Below the pieces are notes generated by a model. It saw only the letters and a list, made by a program, of their open reading frames with translations. It was not told where the DNA came from and did no database searches. From Chitinophagales bacterium (lineage in GTDB: Bacteria > Bacteroidota > Bacteroidia > Chitinophagales > Chitinophagaceae): a DNA stretch of 64,000 nt. Where the stretch lies: positions 1,364,001 to 1,428,000 of the forward strand of contig JACJXP010000001.1 in assembly GCA_020636575.1 (NCBI GenBank). The letters are read 5' to 3'. This document shows, piece by piece, positions 8,401-17,891 of this stretch (position 1 is its first letter; every line of letters begins with the position of its first letter). The position numbers and the translations under genes are program-made.

Positions 8401-9328
8401 TGGTTGTCTGTGCCACAAAACGGTACCAGACATCATAAGTAGCTGTGCTGGCACAGTTTGGTGAACTGATTGTTGGGGAAGAATTGCTGGCACCATATGC
8501 AGTGCCGGCAGTATTTGAACAGGTAGTACCTGAAGTTAATGTAGGTGCGCCGCTACAATCATCGTTAGAGGGAGGAGGAACTATTTCAGCCCATGAAATG
8601 ATACTTGTAGCTGTTTGTTGACTAGAACTTTGAATCTGGGAAACATTGGCTAAAGTGGCTGTGGATGATTGTATGTTATAGGCAGATGTGTGTGACTGAC
8701 CACTTCCCCCGGTATTCCTGTATTGTGCGGTCAATCCGGTTTTTACCCAACCAGAACCTGATAAGGATCCCCAGGTTGTTGCTGCTGGGCTTCCCCAATA
8801 TGCCATTGTTACTGTTTTAGGTAATGTTGTAGTGACACCTGTAACTGAAATTGAAGTGCCAGTTGGGTTTGCATTGTTGGGCCCCACATTTACTACCCAT
8901 GAATTAGTACTAATGGTGGGCCGGAACACATACATGATAGCTGATAAAGGCCTTGTTCCTCCACCGGCGCCACGGCTTATTTGAGGATTTGAACTCCAGG
9001 TCCCGTTAAAACGACACCAAAAAATTCGAATCCTTTGATTTGACCCATTATACTGGGTCTCAGTTGTCCATGATTGTCCCCCATCATCTGATATAGTCAG
9101 CGTTCCACCTGTATTTCTATACTCTCCATAAATTATTACAAGGTCGCCGGCTTGCATACTTGCTGGCGGAGTTATAGTTGCTGTGGTGGCAGTATTTGAC
9201 CCATTATCGGCTGGCGAACTGGCTACACCAAAAAAAGTTTGGGAATAGGAAATTAACGGTAAGAGAAAACCGGTCAGCAGCAGGGTAAAAACAACTGCGG
9301 ATTTACCGACAAGGATAGGCTTTTTCAT
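5498..9328 (-). CDS. T9SS-exported multidomain surface protein
   Basis: 1276 residues from the ATG at 9328 (an upstream ATG at 9349 would put seven extra residues before the signal peptide). Layout by inspection: signal peptide ~1-30; beta-rich domain ~31-250; two consecutive 'NDDC' beta modules ~254-385 and ~393-520 (each with DVWYRF or DIWYRF and TYYIRVYS or VYYVRVYS); a long beta-rich region with a carbohydrate-binding-like segment 'YYEFSAWVRN...NDWVMDDIAV' to ~985; an Ig-like domain; an Fn3-like linker 'YVLQRSNDGSGF...FYRIKIVSASG'; and a C-terminal type A sorting domain ending 'LPSGVYLLKATRNNHSIIKTVLKK'. It is exported through the outer membrane and probably surface-anchored. Function unknown; adhesion or glycan binding is plausible. 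The divergent neighbour shares the NDDC module. Confidence 0.85.
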   Translation of the reverse strand: MKKPILVGKSAVVFTLLLTGFLLPLISYSQTFFGVASSPADNGSNTATTATITPPASMQAGDLVIIYGEYRNTGGTLTISDDGGQSWTTETQYNGSNQRIRIFWCRFNGTWSSNPQISRGAGGGTRPLSAIMYVFRPTISTNSWVVNVGPNNANPTGTSISVTGVTTTLPKTVTMAYWGSPAATTWGSLSGSGWVKTGLTAQYRNTGGSGQSHTSAYNIQSSTATLANVSQIQSSSQQTATSIISWAEIVPPPSNDDCSGAPTLTSGTTCSNTAGTAYGASNSSPTISSPNCASTATYDVWYRFVAQTTNPTIRLSSIGSEFTNASVQLLSNNCGGTFTSLFCGGSTLPTDFLVPGTTYYIRVYSDGGTAPTNSANANFNICIQDPVITPDNDECTGAYNLSVANACQTVPGNMAGATASSQPLSGSCPGSLAYDIWYRFTAINNTATVTISSFGTNFLATRGVEIFSGSCGSLTSLACGSTTATSNSLTAGNVYYVRVYSSTGPAPTGDARFNICVTSTAAPVVRYGNSYVNLSKKTNGGVVQPGDTLEIRMAIQHNSTTNMSRLRFVDNVPTNTAMLTGASDRIRIVTNEGLTYKQYTLASGDDAATYVASPAAGQYNIRMNLGFGTSNPGIPVNNTSTEFASASGTMSRTNRPTLFGSSLLFATAYQVVVTGAVGDTITLNPASFIYYDGSSETTLSGNSYKILISDPLSLCSNSIGINNALESGGTFGSGVLQNRGADLTIPISGYSFLSEVNSYNSVGDGRYAIVKNISPRTRTNKNATFARTGSCTSLYSITDELNCNNRMHNGHWYIDGDHSGTNDALGNPPPDTATNSGYMLMVNADYVASEVYSQTINNLCPNTYYEFSAWVRNICPTCGADSTGAQFAGTPTAPTNGYPGVLPNLTFSLGGLDYYSTGTIDTLGWVKKGFVFRTGPSQTSASFSIRNNAQGGGGNDWVMDDIAVATCFPDMIYSPSSNPNICESNAITITDTVRSYFNDYVEYKWQVSTNGGSTWTDISGTTGTASPTLVGGFYEYVSSYTIPPSNTTAANAGDMYRLVVASTNSNLGTTECSYSDPTTITVSILTDCGPPLAVDLLSISGTLGIDNRSTIRWITSHEDEPVHYVLQRSNDGSGFTDIATIAGQNSEIAEQNHYSYNDPVSVVNKVFYRIKIVSASGSIKYSKTIRLETTAAGFTFGTVVIPFGDELNFSIQSNEEGLVHVQLVDMNGKTVRLATYQVYNGTNALGLTGTNSLPSGVYLLKATRNNHSIIKTVLKK

Positions 9329-9506
9329 AAGATTGGTTATAATCACCATTTAGGTAATTAAGTTCTCAAAGTAAACAGAATCAGTGCATTTGGGCAATAG
9401 TATTAGTCCCGCTTTTTTTTAGTGTTTTTACTTATAAAATAATGAGTGTTTTTGATATTGTAATAGTTGTTTTAGATAAATAACTTGTGCCAAAATCCAA
9501 TGTATA

Positions 9507-12503
9507 ATGAAAAAGCCGCTTCTACTCAAAGGTTTTTTTCCTTTTATTATTTTATTCCTTTCAAACCATTTGAATGCCCAGCCAGGAAATAATCTCTGTG
9601 GTAATGCAACAACTTTAACCTCTTCAACCAGTTGTGTTAACACAGCGGGTACTCTTGTCTCGGCAACCTATACAACATTTACTGGGGCCTGCGGAAATTC
9701 CAGCGGTAATAGAAATGATGTATGGTATAAATTTGTGGCGAACAGCAGTAACCCCACAATTTCTATATCATCGGGTCCCAGCCGGATAAGTGTTCAGTTG
9801 CTTTCCGGGTCATGTGGGTCCTTATCCTCTGTACAATGTGCTACAACAGGTGCTGGGGTTACCTCAGTAACATTAAATGCAAGCGGTCTTACAACAACTC
9901 AGACATATTATATAAGAGTGTTTTCAAACGGTAATACTGCAGGTACTTTTAATATTTGTATCACCGATCCGATACCACCTCCACCGACAACAGTTGTTGC
10001 TGGTCGCTTAAAGGAAGTATTCCAACAAACCATATTGTCTAGTAGCAATGTGTTAAATTATCCATGGGAAGTTACTTATGGATCAGATGGATTTTTATGG
10101 ATCACTGAGGCAAAAGGTTACAGGGTATATAGAATGGATCCTTCTACAGGAACAAAAACGGAGATCCTAAACATCAGGCAAGGCAGCACCTTCCTTCCTG
10201 CTCCTGACCAGGTATTTAATTGTCAGTTTAATAATGGAAGCGGTGCTCAGGGAGGATTAGCCGGATTGGCCATACATCCTTTATTCCTGGATCCGGTTAC
10301 GCCCAAAAACTATGTTTACATTTCTTATATATATTCACAAACCAGTAGTACGGTGTTTACAAACCGTGTTGTTCGGTTCACTTATAATACCGGTACCGGT
10401 TTATTAGAATCTCCTGTATCATTATGTGATACAATACCGGGAAGCAGTGACCATAACTCCCAGCGCATGATAATAAAACCAGTTGGGGGAACAGATTACC
10501 TGTTTTATGCTGCAGGTGATATGGGAGCGGGACAATTTGGAAACGTAAACAGAACAGAAAAAGCACAGTTCCTTGATTCATACGAAGGAAAAATTTTACG
10601 TTTTAACCTGGAAGCAGATGGAGATGCGGGTACACTTGACAAATGGATACCTAATGATAATCCCTATAATTCTACATTAGGAGTGCAAAGTGCAGTATAT
10701 GCTATCGGCATGAGGAATAACCAGGGGTTTGCGTATGACAGCAGCCTTGATATTTTATATGGTTCATCGCATGGGGCATTTAGTGACGACGAAGTGAATA
10801 TTATTGAAGCTGCTAAAAACTATGGTCACCCATTAGTGTCTGGTTACTCATGGGATGATAATGTTAATAATACAACATTAGGTGCGGCTCCAAATATGAG
10901 TCCTTCACATCCTTCCAGTTTGCCAATGATTGTGGATGAGTCTGATAATGCCGCAGCTTTAGGAGCGGCCTATAGTGACCCCATTTTTTCAGCCTATCCA
11001 AGTTCTGTAGCTGTTCCCAGTGTCACAAACCTTTGGAACACCACTACCGGTGCCAATGCACAATGGCCTTCAGAAGGTTGGTCTGGCCTGGATCTTTATA
11101 CTCATACACTTGTCCCTGGTTGGAAGCAATCATTAATAGCTGCTTCTTTGAAATGGGGTCGGTTAGTACGTATGAAATTGGATGCATCCGGGACTACTGT
11201 GATCCCAACTGGTTCAGATTTATATGATACTGTAAGTTATTTCGGAAGTACCAATCGTTTTCGGGATGTAGCATTTTCACCCGACGGAAAAGACTTGTTT
11301 GTGATTATGGATAATAGTTCTACTACATCCGGACCAGGCTCCAGTAATCCTGTTGTACCTGCCTGTGCAGGCTGTGTACAGAAATATACATTTCTTGGAT
11401 ATGCAGATAACGGAGGAAAAAGTACAATTCCTTCGGTTATTGATATCACCACCGGAACAGATAATGTTTGTAACACAGGAACTACGGTTACAATTGATGC
11501 TACTAACAGCAGCTACTGGGTACCTATTACGGGACCAGATGGAAATATTATGGCTGAGATTTATGCTAATGGGCAAACACTGGGTACGGTAACTTCCTCT
11601 TATTACCAGCATAACGGTGCGATCCGTTTTCATGGAGGAAATGCCTATATGAACAGGAGTATTACAATCACTCCACAGTTTCAGCCAGCTTCACCCGTTA
11701 AGATCCGTTTATATTTCACCAATGCAGATTTTAATACATTAGATGCAGCGCCTCTTAGTGGAGTGAGCAGTCTTTCGGATATCAAGATATTAAAGAACAG
11801 TGATGTCTGTTCCGGAACTATCGGATCAACAACTACACTAATTAATCCAGTTTATTCTGAAACACATGGTTCAGGGGGTTATATGCTCCAGGCGGATATA
11901 TCGGGTTTTTCTACCTTTTATTTTGGTAGCAGCAATATTACTTTACCTGTACACCTGATCACATTCAACGGTTCTTTGCAGCCAAACAATACTGTTCTAT
12001 TAAAATGGAGAACTGAGAATGAGGATGATCTGGCGAATTATGTTGTGGAAAGAAGCACTGATGAAAGGGAATTTACTGCGATCGGAGATGTTATTGCGAG
12101 GGGAACGACTGGAGTTTCTGATTATGATTTTATTGATGCAAATGCGTCCAGTTTGTCTGTTTCAGTACTCTATTACCGGATAAGAATGATTGATCGGGAT
12201 GGTGCATTCCGTTATTCAAATATAGTACCGATAGTTCTTAGAAATTTAACAGGTACTATCAATGTATCACCTAACCCGGTGAAGCATGAAGCGTTAATAC
12301 AGATCAATACATCTAAAACAGGAACAGTGAACTGGAGTCTTGTTGATAAAACTGGAAGGGTGTTGCTGAGAAGTTCATACACACTGAACCAGGGTAGTAC
12401 CAATATGTTTACGATCAATATGGATAAATATGCTGCAGGAGTTTACTTCCTGAATGTTATAGGTTCAGATATTAATGAAAGTGTGAAATTGTATAAACAA
12501 TAA
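9507..12503 (+). CDS. T9SS-exported PQQ-dependent soluble glucose dehydrogenase-like protein
   Basis: 998 residues. Signal peptide ~1-24; NDDC-type beta module ~25-155; a six-bladed propeller of the glucose/sorbosone dehydrogenase family ~160-640; a beta domain ~665-815; an Fn3-like linker (NYVVERSTDEREF...YYRIRMIDRDG); and a C-terminal T9SS sorting domain (ISVSPNPV-like region then 'YAAGVYFLNVIGS'). Within the propeller, 'SSDHNSQRM' (His316), 'GKILRFNLE', 'AIGMRNNQGFAYD', 'SDDEVNIIEAAKNYGHPLVSGY' correspond well to the catalytic-His, PQQ and calcium-binding segments of Acinetobacter-type soluble glucose dehydrogenase. Such enzymes oxidise sugars with PQQ outside the cytoplasm; the true substrate here is unknown. 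A strong terminator follows. Confidence 0.87.
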   Translation: MKKPLLLKGFFPFIILFLSNHLNAQPGNNLCGNATTLTSSTSCVNTAGTLVSATYTTFTGACGNSSGNRNDVWYKFVANSSNPTISISSGPSRISVQLLSGSCGSLSSVQCATTGAGVTSVTLNASGLTTTQTYYIRVFSNGNTAGTFNICITDPIPPPPTTVVAGRLKEVFQQTILSSSNVLNYPWEVTYGSDGFLWITEAKGYRVYRMDPSTGTKTEILNIRQGSTFLPAPDQVFNCQFNNGSGAQGGLAGLAIHPLFLDPVTPKNYVYISYIYSQTSSTVFTNRVVRFTYNTGTGLLESPVSLCDTIPGSSDHNSQRMIIKPVGGTDYLFYAAGDMGAGQFGNVNRTEKAQFLDSYEGKILRFNLEADGDAGTLDKWIPNDNPYNSTLGVQSAVYAIGMRNNQGFAYDSSLDILYGSSHGAFSDDEVNIIEAAKNYGHPLVSGYSWDDNVNNTTLGAAPNMSPSHPSSLPMIVDESDNAAALGAAYSDPIFSAYPSSVAVPSVTNLWNTTTGANAQWPSEGWSGLDLYTHTLVPGWKQSLIAASLKWGRLVRMKLDASGTTVIPTGSDLYDTVSYFGSTNRFRDVAFSPDGKDLFVIMDNSSTTSGPGSSNPVVPACAGCVQKYTFLGYADNGGKSTIPSVIDITTGTDNVCNTGTTVTIDATNSSYWVPITGPDGNIMAEIYANGQTLGTVTSSYYQHNGAIRFHGGNAYMNRSITITPQFQPASPVKIRLYFTNADFNTLDAAPLSGVSSLSDIKILKNSDVCSGTIGSTTTLINPVYSETHGSGGYMLQADISGFSTFYFGSSNITLPVHLITFNGSLQPNNTVLLKWRTENEDDLANYVVERSTDEREFTAIGDVIARGTTGVSDYDFIDANASSLSVSVLYYRIRMIDRDGAFRYSNIVPIVLRNLTGTINVSPNPVKHEALIQINTSKTGTVNWSLVDKTGRVLLRSSYTLNQGSTNMFTINMDKYAAGVYFLNVIGSDINESVKLYKQ

Positions 12504-12550
12504 TTAAAGGCTTATAGACTGCTATAGGTCTTTTACAAGTATTTTATTAT

Positions 12551-12580
12551 ATGCCCCGTGTAAAATCGGGGCATTTTTTT
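12551..12580 (+). terminator. Intrinsic terminator after the PQQ dehydrogenase gene
   Basis: Stem ATGCCCCG (12551-12558) with CGGGGCAT (12567-12574), eight-base loop, then a run of seven Ts. It lies 47 nt after the stop codon. Confidence 0.88.
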
Positions 12581-12713
12581 AGATTGAGTGTATTTGAATA
12601 GTATAATAAGGGATTTATACAACTGTTAAAGCAGCGGGTGATCCTTGATCTGATGAAAATTACCGTTATTGTTAAGGCGGAATATCTTAAGCTGAATACA
12701 TAGCTGGTTTTAT

Positions 12714-14567
12714 TTATTGTAATGCAGTTGTGTCTGTAAGAGTTTTCATAAAAGAAATGATCTGGCGAATTTCCTTTTTAGAAAGGGTTAGCTTATCAAA
12801 GGGTAGTGTTTGATTTTCAGGAGCAATATGAAGCCCTTTGCCGCCACCGTTATTATAGAATTCCATTACTTCTTCTAAAGTTGAGTAAACTCCATTATGC
12901 ATATAGGGCCCTGTTAGTTCTATATTTCTTAAAGTAGGTGTCTTAAAGGCATACTTATGGATAACAGATCCTGTGAAGAGGAATTTTCCAGGATCATCGT
13001 CTATTATAGCGTTCTTTTTGTCTTTGGATGCAGGAACTCCCAATACTTCAGATTCCGTGTCAGCATATAAAGGCGGAACCACTCCATTGAATAAAGGCAA
13101 AAAATGACAGGTTGCACATTTGCCCTTCCCCATAAAAAGGTTGAACCCTTTCTTTTCTTTTTCATTCATCTTGCTCTTATCACCTCTTACGTATTGGTCA
13201 AATCTTGAATTCAGGGACCGTAAGGAACGAACATATGAGGCTATTGCATTGGCTACGGTGAAAGTATTTATAGGGTCTTTTTCTTTTGGATATGCTTTTT
13301 TGAATAATTGAGGGTAACTATCGGATCTTTTTAAATCATCAACACTTTTTTTAAGCGAGCCATCCATTTCTTCAGTGTTGTGTACAACTTCAGCCAATTG
13401 ATTTTCCAGGATGTCGGTGCGGCTATCATAAAACTGTTTGGTTTGAAACCCAGAATTCAGCAATGTTGGTGTATTTCGCTTAAGTCTTAGATTGCTGTCC
13501 AGTGAATACGGTGTTACGAGGCCATCAGTAAATGCTTTGTCCGGTTGATGGCAAGAGGCGCAGCTTCTTGTCTTAGTACCTGACAATATCGGGTCGTAGA
13601 ATATTTTTTTACCAAGATCAATTCTTTCATTGTTGACCCAATATTCTTCTGGCGGGGAATAAAAGTTAATGTTGAAGGCATCCTCATCAAAGATAGATGG
13701 GGATGCATAATTTACAGAACTCCTTCCGGCGGGAACGTCGATACCTGTGCCAATCCTCGTTTCGATAAAACAGGAGTATAGGGGGTTCATATAATCAGTA
13801 AGAAAAGATAGCCGGTCGAACTTATTGAAATTACCCGATGCGTTAAGATGGTCAGAGCACTTACTGAGAAGGGTTTCAAGCTTATTAAATCCTCCGGGTA
13901 TTTTTTCGCTTATCTCTTTTTTGTAGAAGTTCAATATTTCTCTGATACTCTGAATACTTGCGCTGGCTTCTTGTAATGAATGGACCGCAGCCTGAGAATC
14001 AAACCCGGCTATTGATAGCGTCATGACTCTTACAAGGGTGCTGCGCATAGCATCCCAAACCAGTTCATCTTTAAATTTATAAGTAAGGTCGGGTTCTTTT
14101 TCAAGCCGGGTTATTATTTCAAGCATTGAGCCTATTAACTTACTTATTCCAGGTAATGATGTTCCCTTTTCAGGTTCATTATAAATAAGTTCTTCAATTG
14201 CTTGAAATCCTTCCGGTGCTAAAATCCGATCTGCAACTTCAGATTCTATCCTGCTGATCGGGGGACCATTTAAAAATCGGGTTTCATATTCATTGAAATA
14301 ATCAGTAAAAACAGCTAGTTTTTTGTAGGTGATCCTGGATAACAGAAATTCTGACTTTAATGCCTTAATATCTTCTTTCTGATCCGCCGCTTTTTTAAAT
14401 GATTCAAGCCTGTTCCGAAGATCTGAAAGCCGGGATTTGTAAAGGGCTTCTATTGGGTTTGGCGTTTTATGATGAAGTGTTGTAACACTGGTAAGGCAGG
14501 TTACAATGATAAAAAGCACAATTAGTATAGTGTTTTTTCCACGGGTATTTACTTCAGAAGATTTCAT
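12714..14567 (-). CDS. Diheme cytochrome c peroxidase (MauG/CcpA-like) with imelysin-like N-terminal domain
   Basis: 617 residues. An N-terminal membrane/signal segment (~residues 13-30) targets it to the periplasm. Residues ~35-270 are all-helical and contain G120-F-Q122-A-I-E125, which has the position and form of the imelysin/EfeO GxHxxE motif but with Gln for His. Residues ~310-610 are the bacterial cytochrome c peroxidase domain with two c-type haem sites, C336-A-S-C-H340 and C484-A-T-C-H488, plus conserved 'TPTLLN' and 'FKTPTLRNIELTGPYMHNG'. The family reduces H2O2 or performs MauG-like oxidations using electrons from cytochrome c. It converges on the PQQ dehydrogenase gene and diverges from the phosphatase-like gene. 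Confidence 0.9.
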   Translation of the reverse strand: MKSSEVNTRGKNTILIVLFIIVTCLTSVTTLHHKTPNPIEALYKSRLSDLRNRLESFKKAADQKEDIKALKSEFLLSRITYKKLAVFTDYFNEYETRFLNGPPISRIESEVADRILAPEGFQAIEELIYNEPEKGTSLPGISKLIGSMLEIITRLEKEPDLTYKFKDELVWDAMRSTLVRVMTLSIAGFDSQAAVHSLQEASASIQSIREILNFYKKEISEKIPGGFNKLETLLSKCSDHLNASGNFNKFDRLSFLTDYMNPLYSCFIETRIGTGIDVPAGRSSVNYASPSIFDEDAFNINFYSPPEEYWVNNERIDLGKKIFYDPILSGTKTRSCASCHQPDKAFTDGLVTPYSLDSNLRLKRNTPTLLNSGFQTKQFYDSRTDILENQLAEVVHNTEEMDGSLKKSVDDLKRSDSYPQLFKKAYPKEKDPINTFTVANAIASYVRSLRSLNSRFDQYVRGDKSKMNEKEKKGFNLFMGKGKCATCHFLPLFNGVVPPLYADTESEVLGVPASKDKKNAIIDDDPGKFLFTGSVIHKYAFKTPTLRNIELTGPYMHNGVYSTLEEVMEFYNNGGGKGLHIAPENQTLPFDKLTLSKKEIRQIISFMKTLTDTTALQ

Positions 14568-14713
14568 GTATTCGTAGGATGTTGTTGTTAACTAATAGAT
14601 TGGACACAGGATATCGGCATAAGGGTTTTTATTTATTTTTGATTATGGAAACTACTTGACAATTTAATTCATTTGCCTCATATTTGTCCGAGTATAACCA
14701 ACCAATATCTAAT

Positions 14714-17700
14714 ATGAAATCAGCCACCTCAAATCTTTGCAGGGCTTTCCTGCTATTTCTTTTTAGCACTTTATCTTATTTTTTGCAAGCGCAGACATCA
14801 TTTGTTTCTTATGGAAGCAACTGGAAATATTTAGACAACAATACCCGGCCTGCCGGGTGGGAAACATCTGCATATAATGATGCATCATGGGCATCAGGGA
14901 ATGCCCAGTTAGGGTATGGTGATGGAGATGAAACAACTGTAGTGAGCTATGGTGGAAATGCCAGTAACAAGTATATCACTACTTATTTCAGAAAAACGAT
15001 CAACATTGCTAATCCGGCATCATTCAGCGACTTCACTTTGAACCTTTATAGAGATGATGGAGCTGTGGTATATGTAAATGGTGTTGAAGTAGCAAGGGAG
15101 AATATGCCTGGCGGCAGCATTACGCATAGCACCTTGGCTTCTTCCAATATTAATGGAGCAGCTGAATCTACACCTGTTTCCTTTACTATTTCAACTTCTG
15201 CATTTACAAGTGGCAGCAACACTATTGCAGTTGAAATGCACCAGGATGCAGTTACGAGTTCTGATTTGACCTTTGATCTCCAATTGTTAGGTAATACTGC
15301 TCCTGTATCGCTTATCAGTTTAGGCAGTAGCTGGAAATACCTTGACAACAATACAAGGCCTGCTAATTGGGAGACAGCAGGTTATAATGATGCTTCCTGG
15401 GCTTCTGGAAATGCTGAGCTGGGATACGGTGACGGGGGCGAAGCTACTGTAGTAAGCTATGGTCCTGACGCAAATAACAAGTATACAACTACTTATTTTA
15501 GAAAATCATTCAATATTACAGGGTTAAGTACTTACAATAGTTTTTCACTGAATGTGATACGGGATGATGGAGTGATTGTTTATATAAATGGTGTTGAGGT
15601 AGCAAGGGATAATATGCCAGGGGGCACACCCACTCATTCTACATTTGCTTCAAGTGCAATTGGAGGATCAGGCGAAACCACTCCTGTCAGCTTTAGCCTT
15701 TCACCATGCTCTTTCGTAGAAGGCTCAAATACAATAGCTGTGGAAATTCACCAAAGCGACCTTACAAGTTCTGACATTTCATTTAATCTTGAACTAACAG
15801 GGCTTGTAGGTGGAGGCACACCATCTCTGTCCCGGGGGCCTTATTTGCAGGTTGCTTCTGAAACCGGGCTTACTTTTCGCTGGAGAACAAGCACAGCCTG
15901 TTTTGGTCGTGTAAGCGTTGGCCCATCTAATGGAAGCTATACAACTGCAACGGTTGATGAAACATGCCCTACAACAGAGCATATAATCCGGGTAACAGGA
16001 TTAACGGCAGATACAAAATACTATTACCAGATATCTGCTACGGATGGAACAATATTCCAGGGTGATGCAGAGAATTTTTTCACAACAAATCCTCTTTCAA
16101 ATACAACCAGAAAAATCAGGATCACCGCTTTTGGTGATTGCGGAAGAAACAGTTCAACTTACCAGGATAACAATTTGACAAATTACCTTAGCTATTTATC
16201 AACAAACGGCATTGATGCACCAGATGCATGGATATTGCTGGGTGATAATGCGTATTCATCAGGAACAGATGCGGAGTACACTTCAAATTTCTTTAATATT
16301 TATGGTAATACAATTCTAAAGAACCATAAGTTGTTTCCGGCGCCGGGTAATCATGATTATGGAAACAGCTCGGCCAATAAGTCTTCCCGGTCAATGGCAT
16401 ATCACAGTAATTTTTCGGTTCCGCAAAATGGCGAAAGCGGAGGCGTGGCTTCTAACAAGCAGAATTATTATTCTTATGACATAGGCAATATTCACTTTCT
16501 TTCACTGGATTCTTATGGTACAGAATCAGACGGTACCAGTATAGAAACAGCTGGTAGCAGTGCGTTAAAAACCTGGCTGGATGCAGATCTTGCAGCTAAC
16601 ACCAAAAAGTGGGTTATTGCTTACTGGCATCATCCGCCATACACCAAATCAAGCCATAACTCAGATAGTGAAGGTGACCTGGTAAATATTCGTCAGAATT
16701 TTATTGATTTCTTAGAGAACAGAGGTGTTGATCTGATCATCTGTGGTCATAGCCATGCTTATGAAAGAGGTTACCTTATCAAGAATTATAATGGTAACTG
16801 GAGCTCATTTAATGCAGGTACTCATGCAGTAAGTACATCAAGTGCTGCTTACACCAGTAATAGTACCTGCCCGTATGTATATAATACCACACCGGCTGAC
16901 CATGGAACTGTATATGTTGTAGCAGGTTCAGCAGGTGCCAGCGGAGGAACAAATAGCGGATTTGCTTCTGGCCCGATGCCATTTGCAGTGAATGATGCAG
17001 GTATCTTTTATTTTGAAATTGAAGACAACAGGCTTGACGCAAAAATGTTGCGTAGAAACGGAACGATCTTCGATCAGTTTACAATTATGAAAGATGTAAA
17101 TGCAACAACCAATTATAATATTCCTAATGGTTCTTCACAACTACTTACTGCTTCCTGGCCTCAAAGCGGCAACTATACCTGGACCAATACAGCTGGTTCT
17201 AACAGGGCAGTAACGGTAACGCCGTCCAATAACAGTACTACCAACTATTCGGTTACTGATGATTATGGATGTGTGACTGATCAGTTTAGTGTGACCACAT
17301 CAGGAGTATTACCAGTTACCCTGGTAAGCTATGATGCTTTTTTAGAGGATAAGAAAGTTATTGTAAAATGGATGACTTCAGTAGAAGCCAACAATGATTA
17401 CTTCACTATAGAAAGATCAGCAAATGGTGTTGACTTTACAGTTATAGGGACAGTAGATGGTGCCGGCAACTCTTCAACTCTTCGTTCATATTCGTTTACC
17501 GATCATTATCCTCTATTAGGCAGAAGTTTTTACAGGCTTTCACAAACAAACTTTGATGAACAGCAAGAATATGTTGGAGTAAGACGAATAGATAATAACG
17601 ATATCAGAACATTTGACGTAAAAGCAATATCCGGGTATTCAGGCAAACTCGTATTACAGATAAACACTTCGGAAGCTGGCAGATATAGCATAAGAGTCTA

Positions 17701-17851
17701 TGATATGGGTGGCAGAAAATGGAGAGATGAGTTTATTAGTATTAGCGCCGGTATAACGAGAAAGGAAATTAATCTTAGCCCGGGAATGTATATATGGGAA
17801 GTTAAAAATGATAAGAGTGAGGCAATGCTTCAAAAAGTATTGGTTCAGTAG
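14714..17851 (+). CDS. T9SS-exported purple acid phosphatase-like metallophosphoesterase
   Basis: 1045 residues from the ATG at 14714, which leads straight into a signal peptide (cleavage after LQAQ, ~residue 27); an in-frame TTG at 14684 overlaps the likely promoter. Order: two ~165-residue jelly-roll-like modules (~28-195, ~200-362), each with 'WKYLDNNTRPA' and 'YNDASWASGNA'; an Fn3-like purple-acid-phosphatase N domain (~373-459, 'RGPYLQVASETGLTFRWRT'); a calcineurin-like catalytic domain with FGD475CG, GD511N, GN546H547D and GH679SH681; an Fn3-like linker; and a T9SS sorting domain. All main metal ligands are present. It probably releases phosphate from organic phosphates outside the cell. 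It is followed 40 nt later, without a terminator, by the adhesin gene, so both are likely one operon. Confidence 0.88.
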   Translation: MKSATSNLCRAFLLFLFSTLSYFLQAQTSFVSYGSNWKYLDNNTRPAGWETSAYNDASWASGNAQLGYGDGDETTVVSYGGNASNKYITTYFRKTINIANPASFSDFTLNLYRDDGAVVYVNGVEVARENMPGGSITHSTLASSNINGAAESTPVSFTISTSAFTSGSNTIAVEMHQDAVTSSDLTFDLQLLGNTAPVSLISLGSSWKYLDNNTRPANWETAGYNDASWASGNAELGYGDGGEATVVSYGPDANNKYTTTYFRKSFNITGLSTYNSFSLNVIRDDGVIVYINGVEVARDNMPGGTPTHSTFASSAIGGSGETTPVSFSLSPCSFVEGSNTIAVEIHQSDLTSSDISFNLELTGLVGGGTPSLSRGPYLQVASETGLTFRWRTSTACFGRVSVGPSNGSYTTATVDETCPTTEHIIRVTGLTADTKYYYQISATDGTIFQGDAENFFTTNPLSNTTRKIRITAFGDCGRNSSTYQDNNLTNYLSYLSTNGIDAPDAWILLGDNAYSSGTDAEYTSNFFNIYGNTILKNHKLFPAPGNHDYGNSSANKSSRSMAYHSNFSVPQNGESGGVASNKQNYYSYDIGNIHFLSLDSYGTESDGTSIETAGSSALKTWLDADLAANTKKWVIAYWHHPPYTKSSHNSDSEGDLVNIRQNFIDFLENRGVDLIICGHSHAYERGYLIKNYNGNWSSFNAGTHAVSTSSAAYTSNSTCPYVYNTTPADHGTVYVVAGSAGASGGTNSGFASGPMPFAVNDAGIFYFEIEDNRLDAKMLRRNGTIFDQFTIMKDVNATTNYNIPNGSSQLLTASWPQSGNYTWTNTAGSNRAVTVTPSNNSTTNYSVTDDYGCVTDQFSVTTSGVLPVTLVSYDAFLEDKKVIVKWMTSVEANNDYFTIERSANGVDFTVIGTVDGAGNSSTLRSYSFTDHYPLLGRSFYRLSQTNFDEQQEYVGVRRIDNNDIRTFDVKAISGYSGKLVLQINTSEAGRYSIRVYDMGGRKWRDEFISISAGITRKEINLSPGMYIWEVKNDKSEAMLQKVLVQ
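14794..15807 (+). repeat. Tandem jelly-roll-like module repeats in the phosphatase gene
   Basis: Two in-frame copies (about 14794-15294 and 15300-15807) encode the same ~165-residue module. The first copy shares a 53-nt exact match (14873-14925 with 18729-18781) with the second copy in the neighbouring adhesin gene, pointing to recent duplication or gene conversion. Confidence 0.8.
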
Positions 17852-17891
17852 TCGGACCGGCTTTTTATTTGAGAACCATAAATCCGTAACT

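Noticed and set aside
14684..14713. TTG start ten codons upstream for the phosphatase gene
   Set aside because: It lies within a likely promoter (TTG at 14656 and CATATTTG at 14679-14686), and the ATG at 14714 gives a proper signal peptide.
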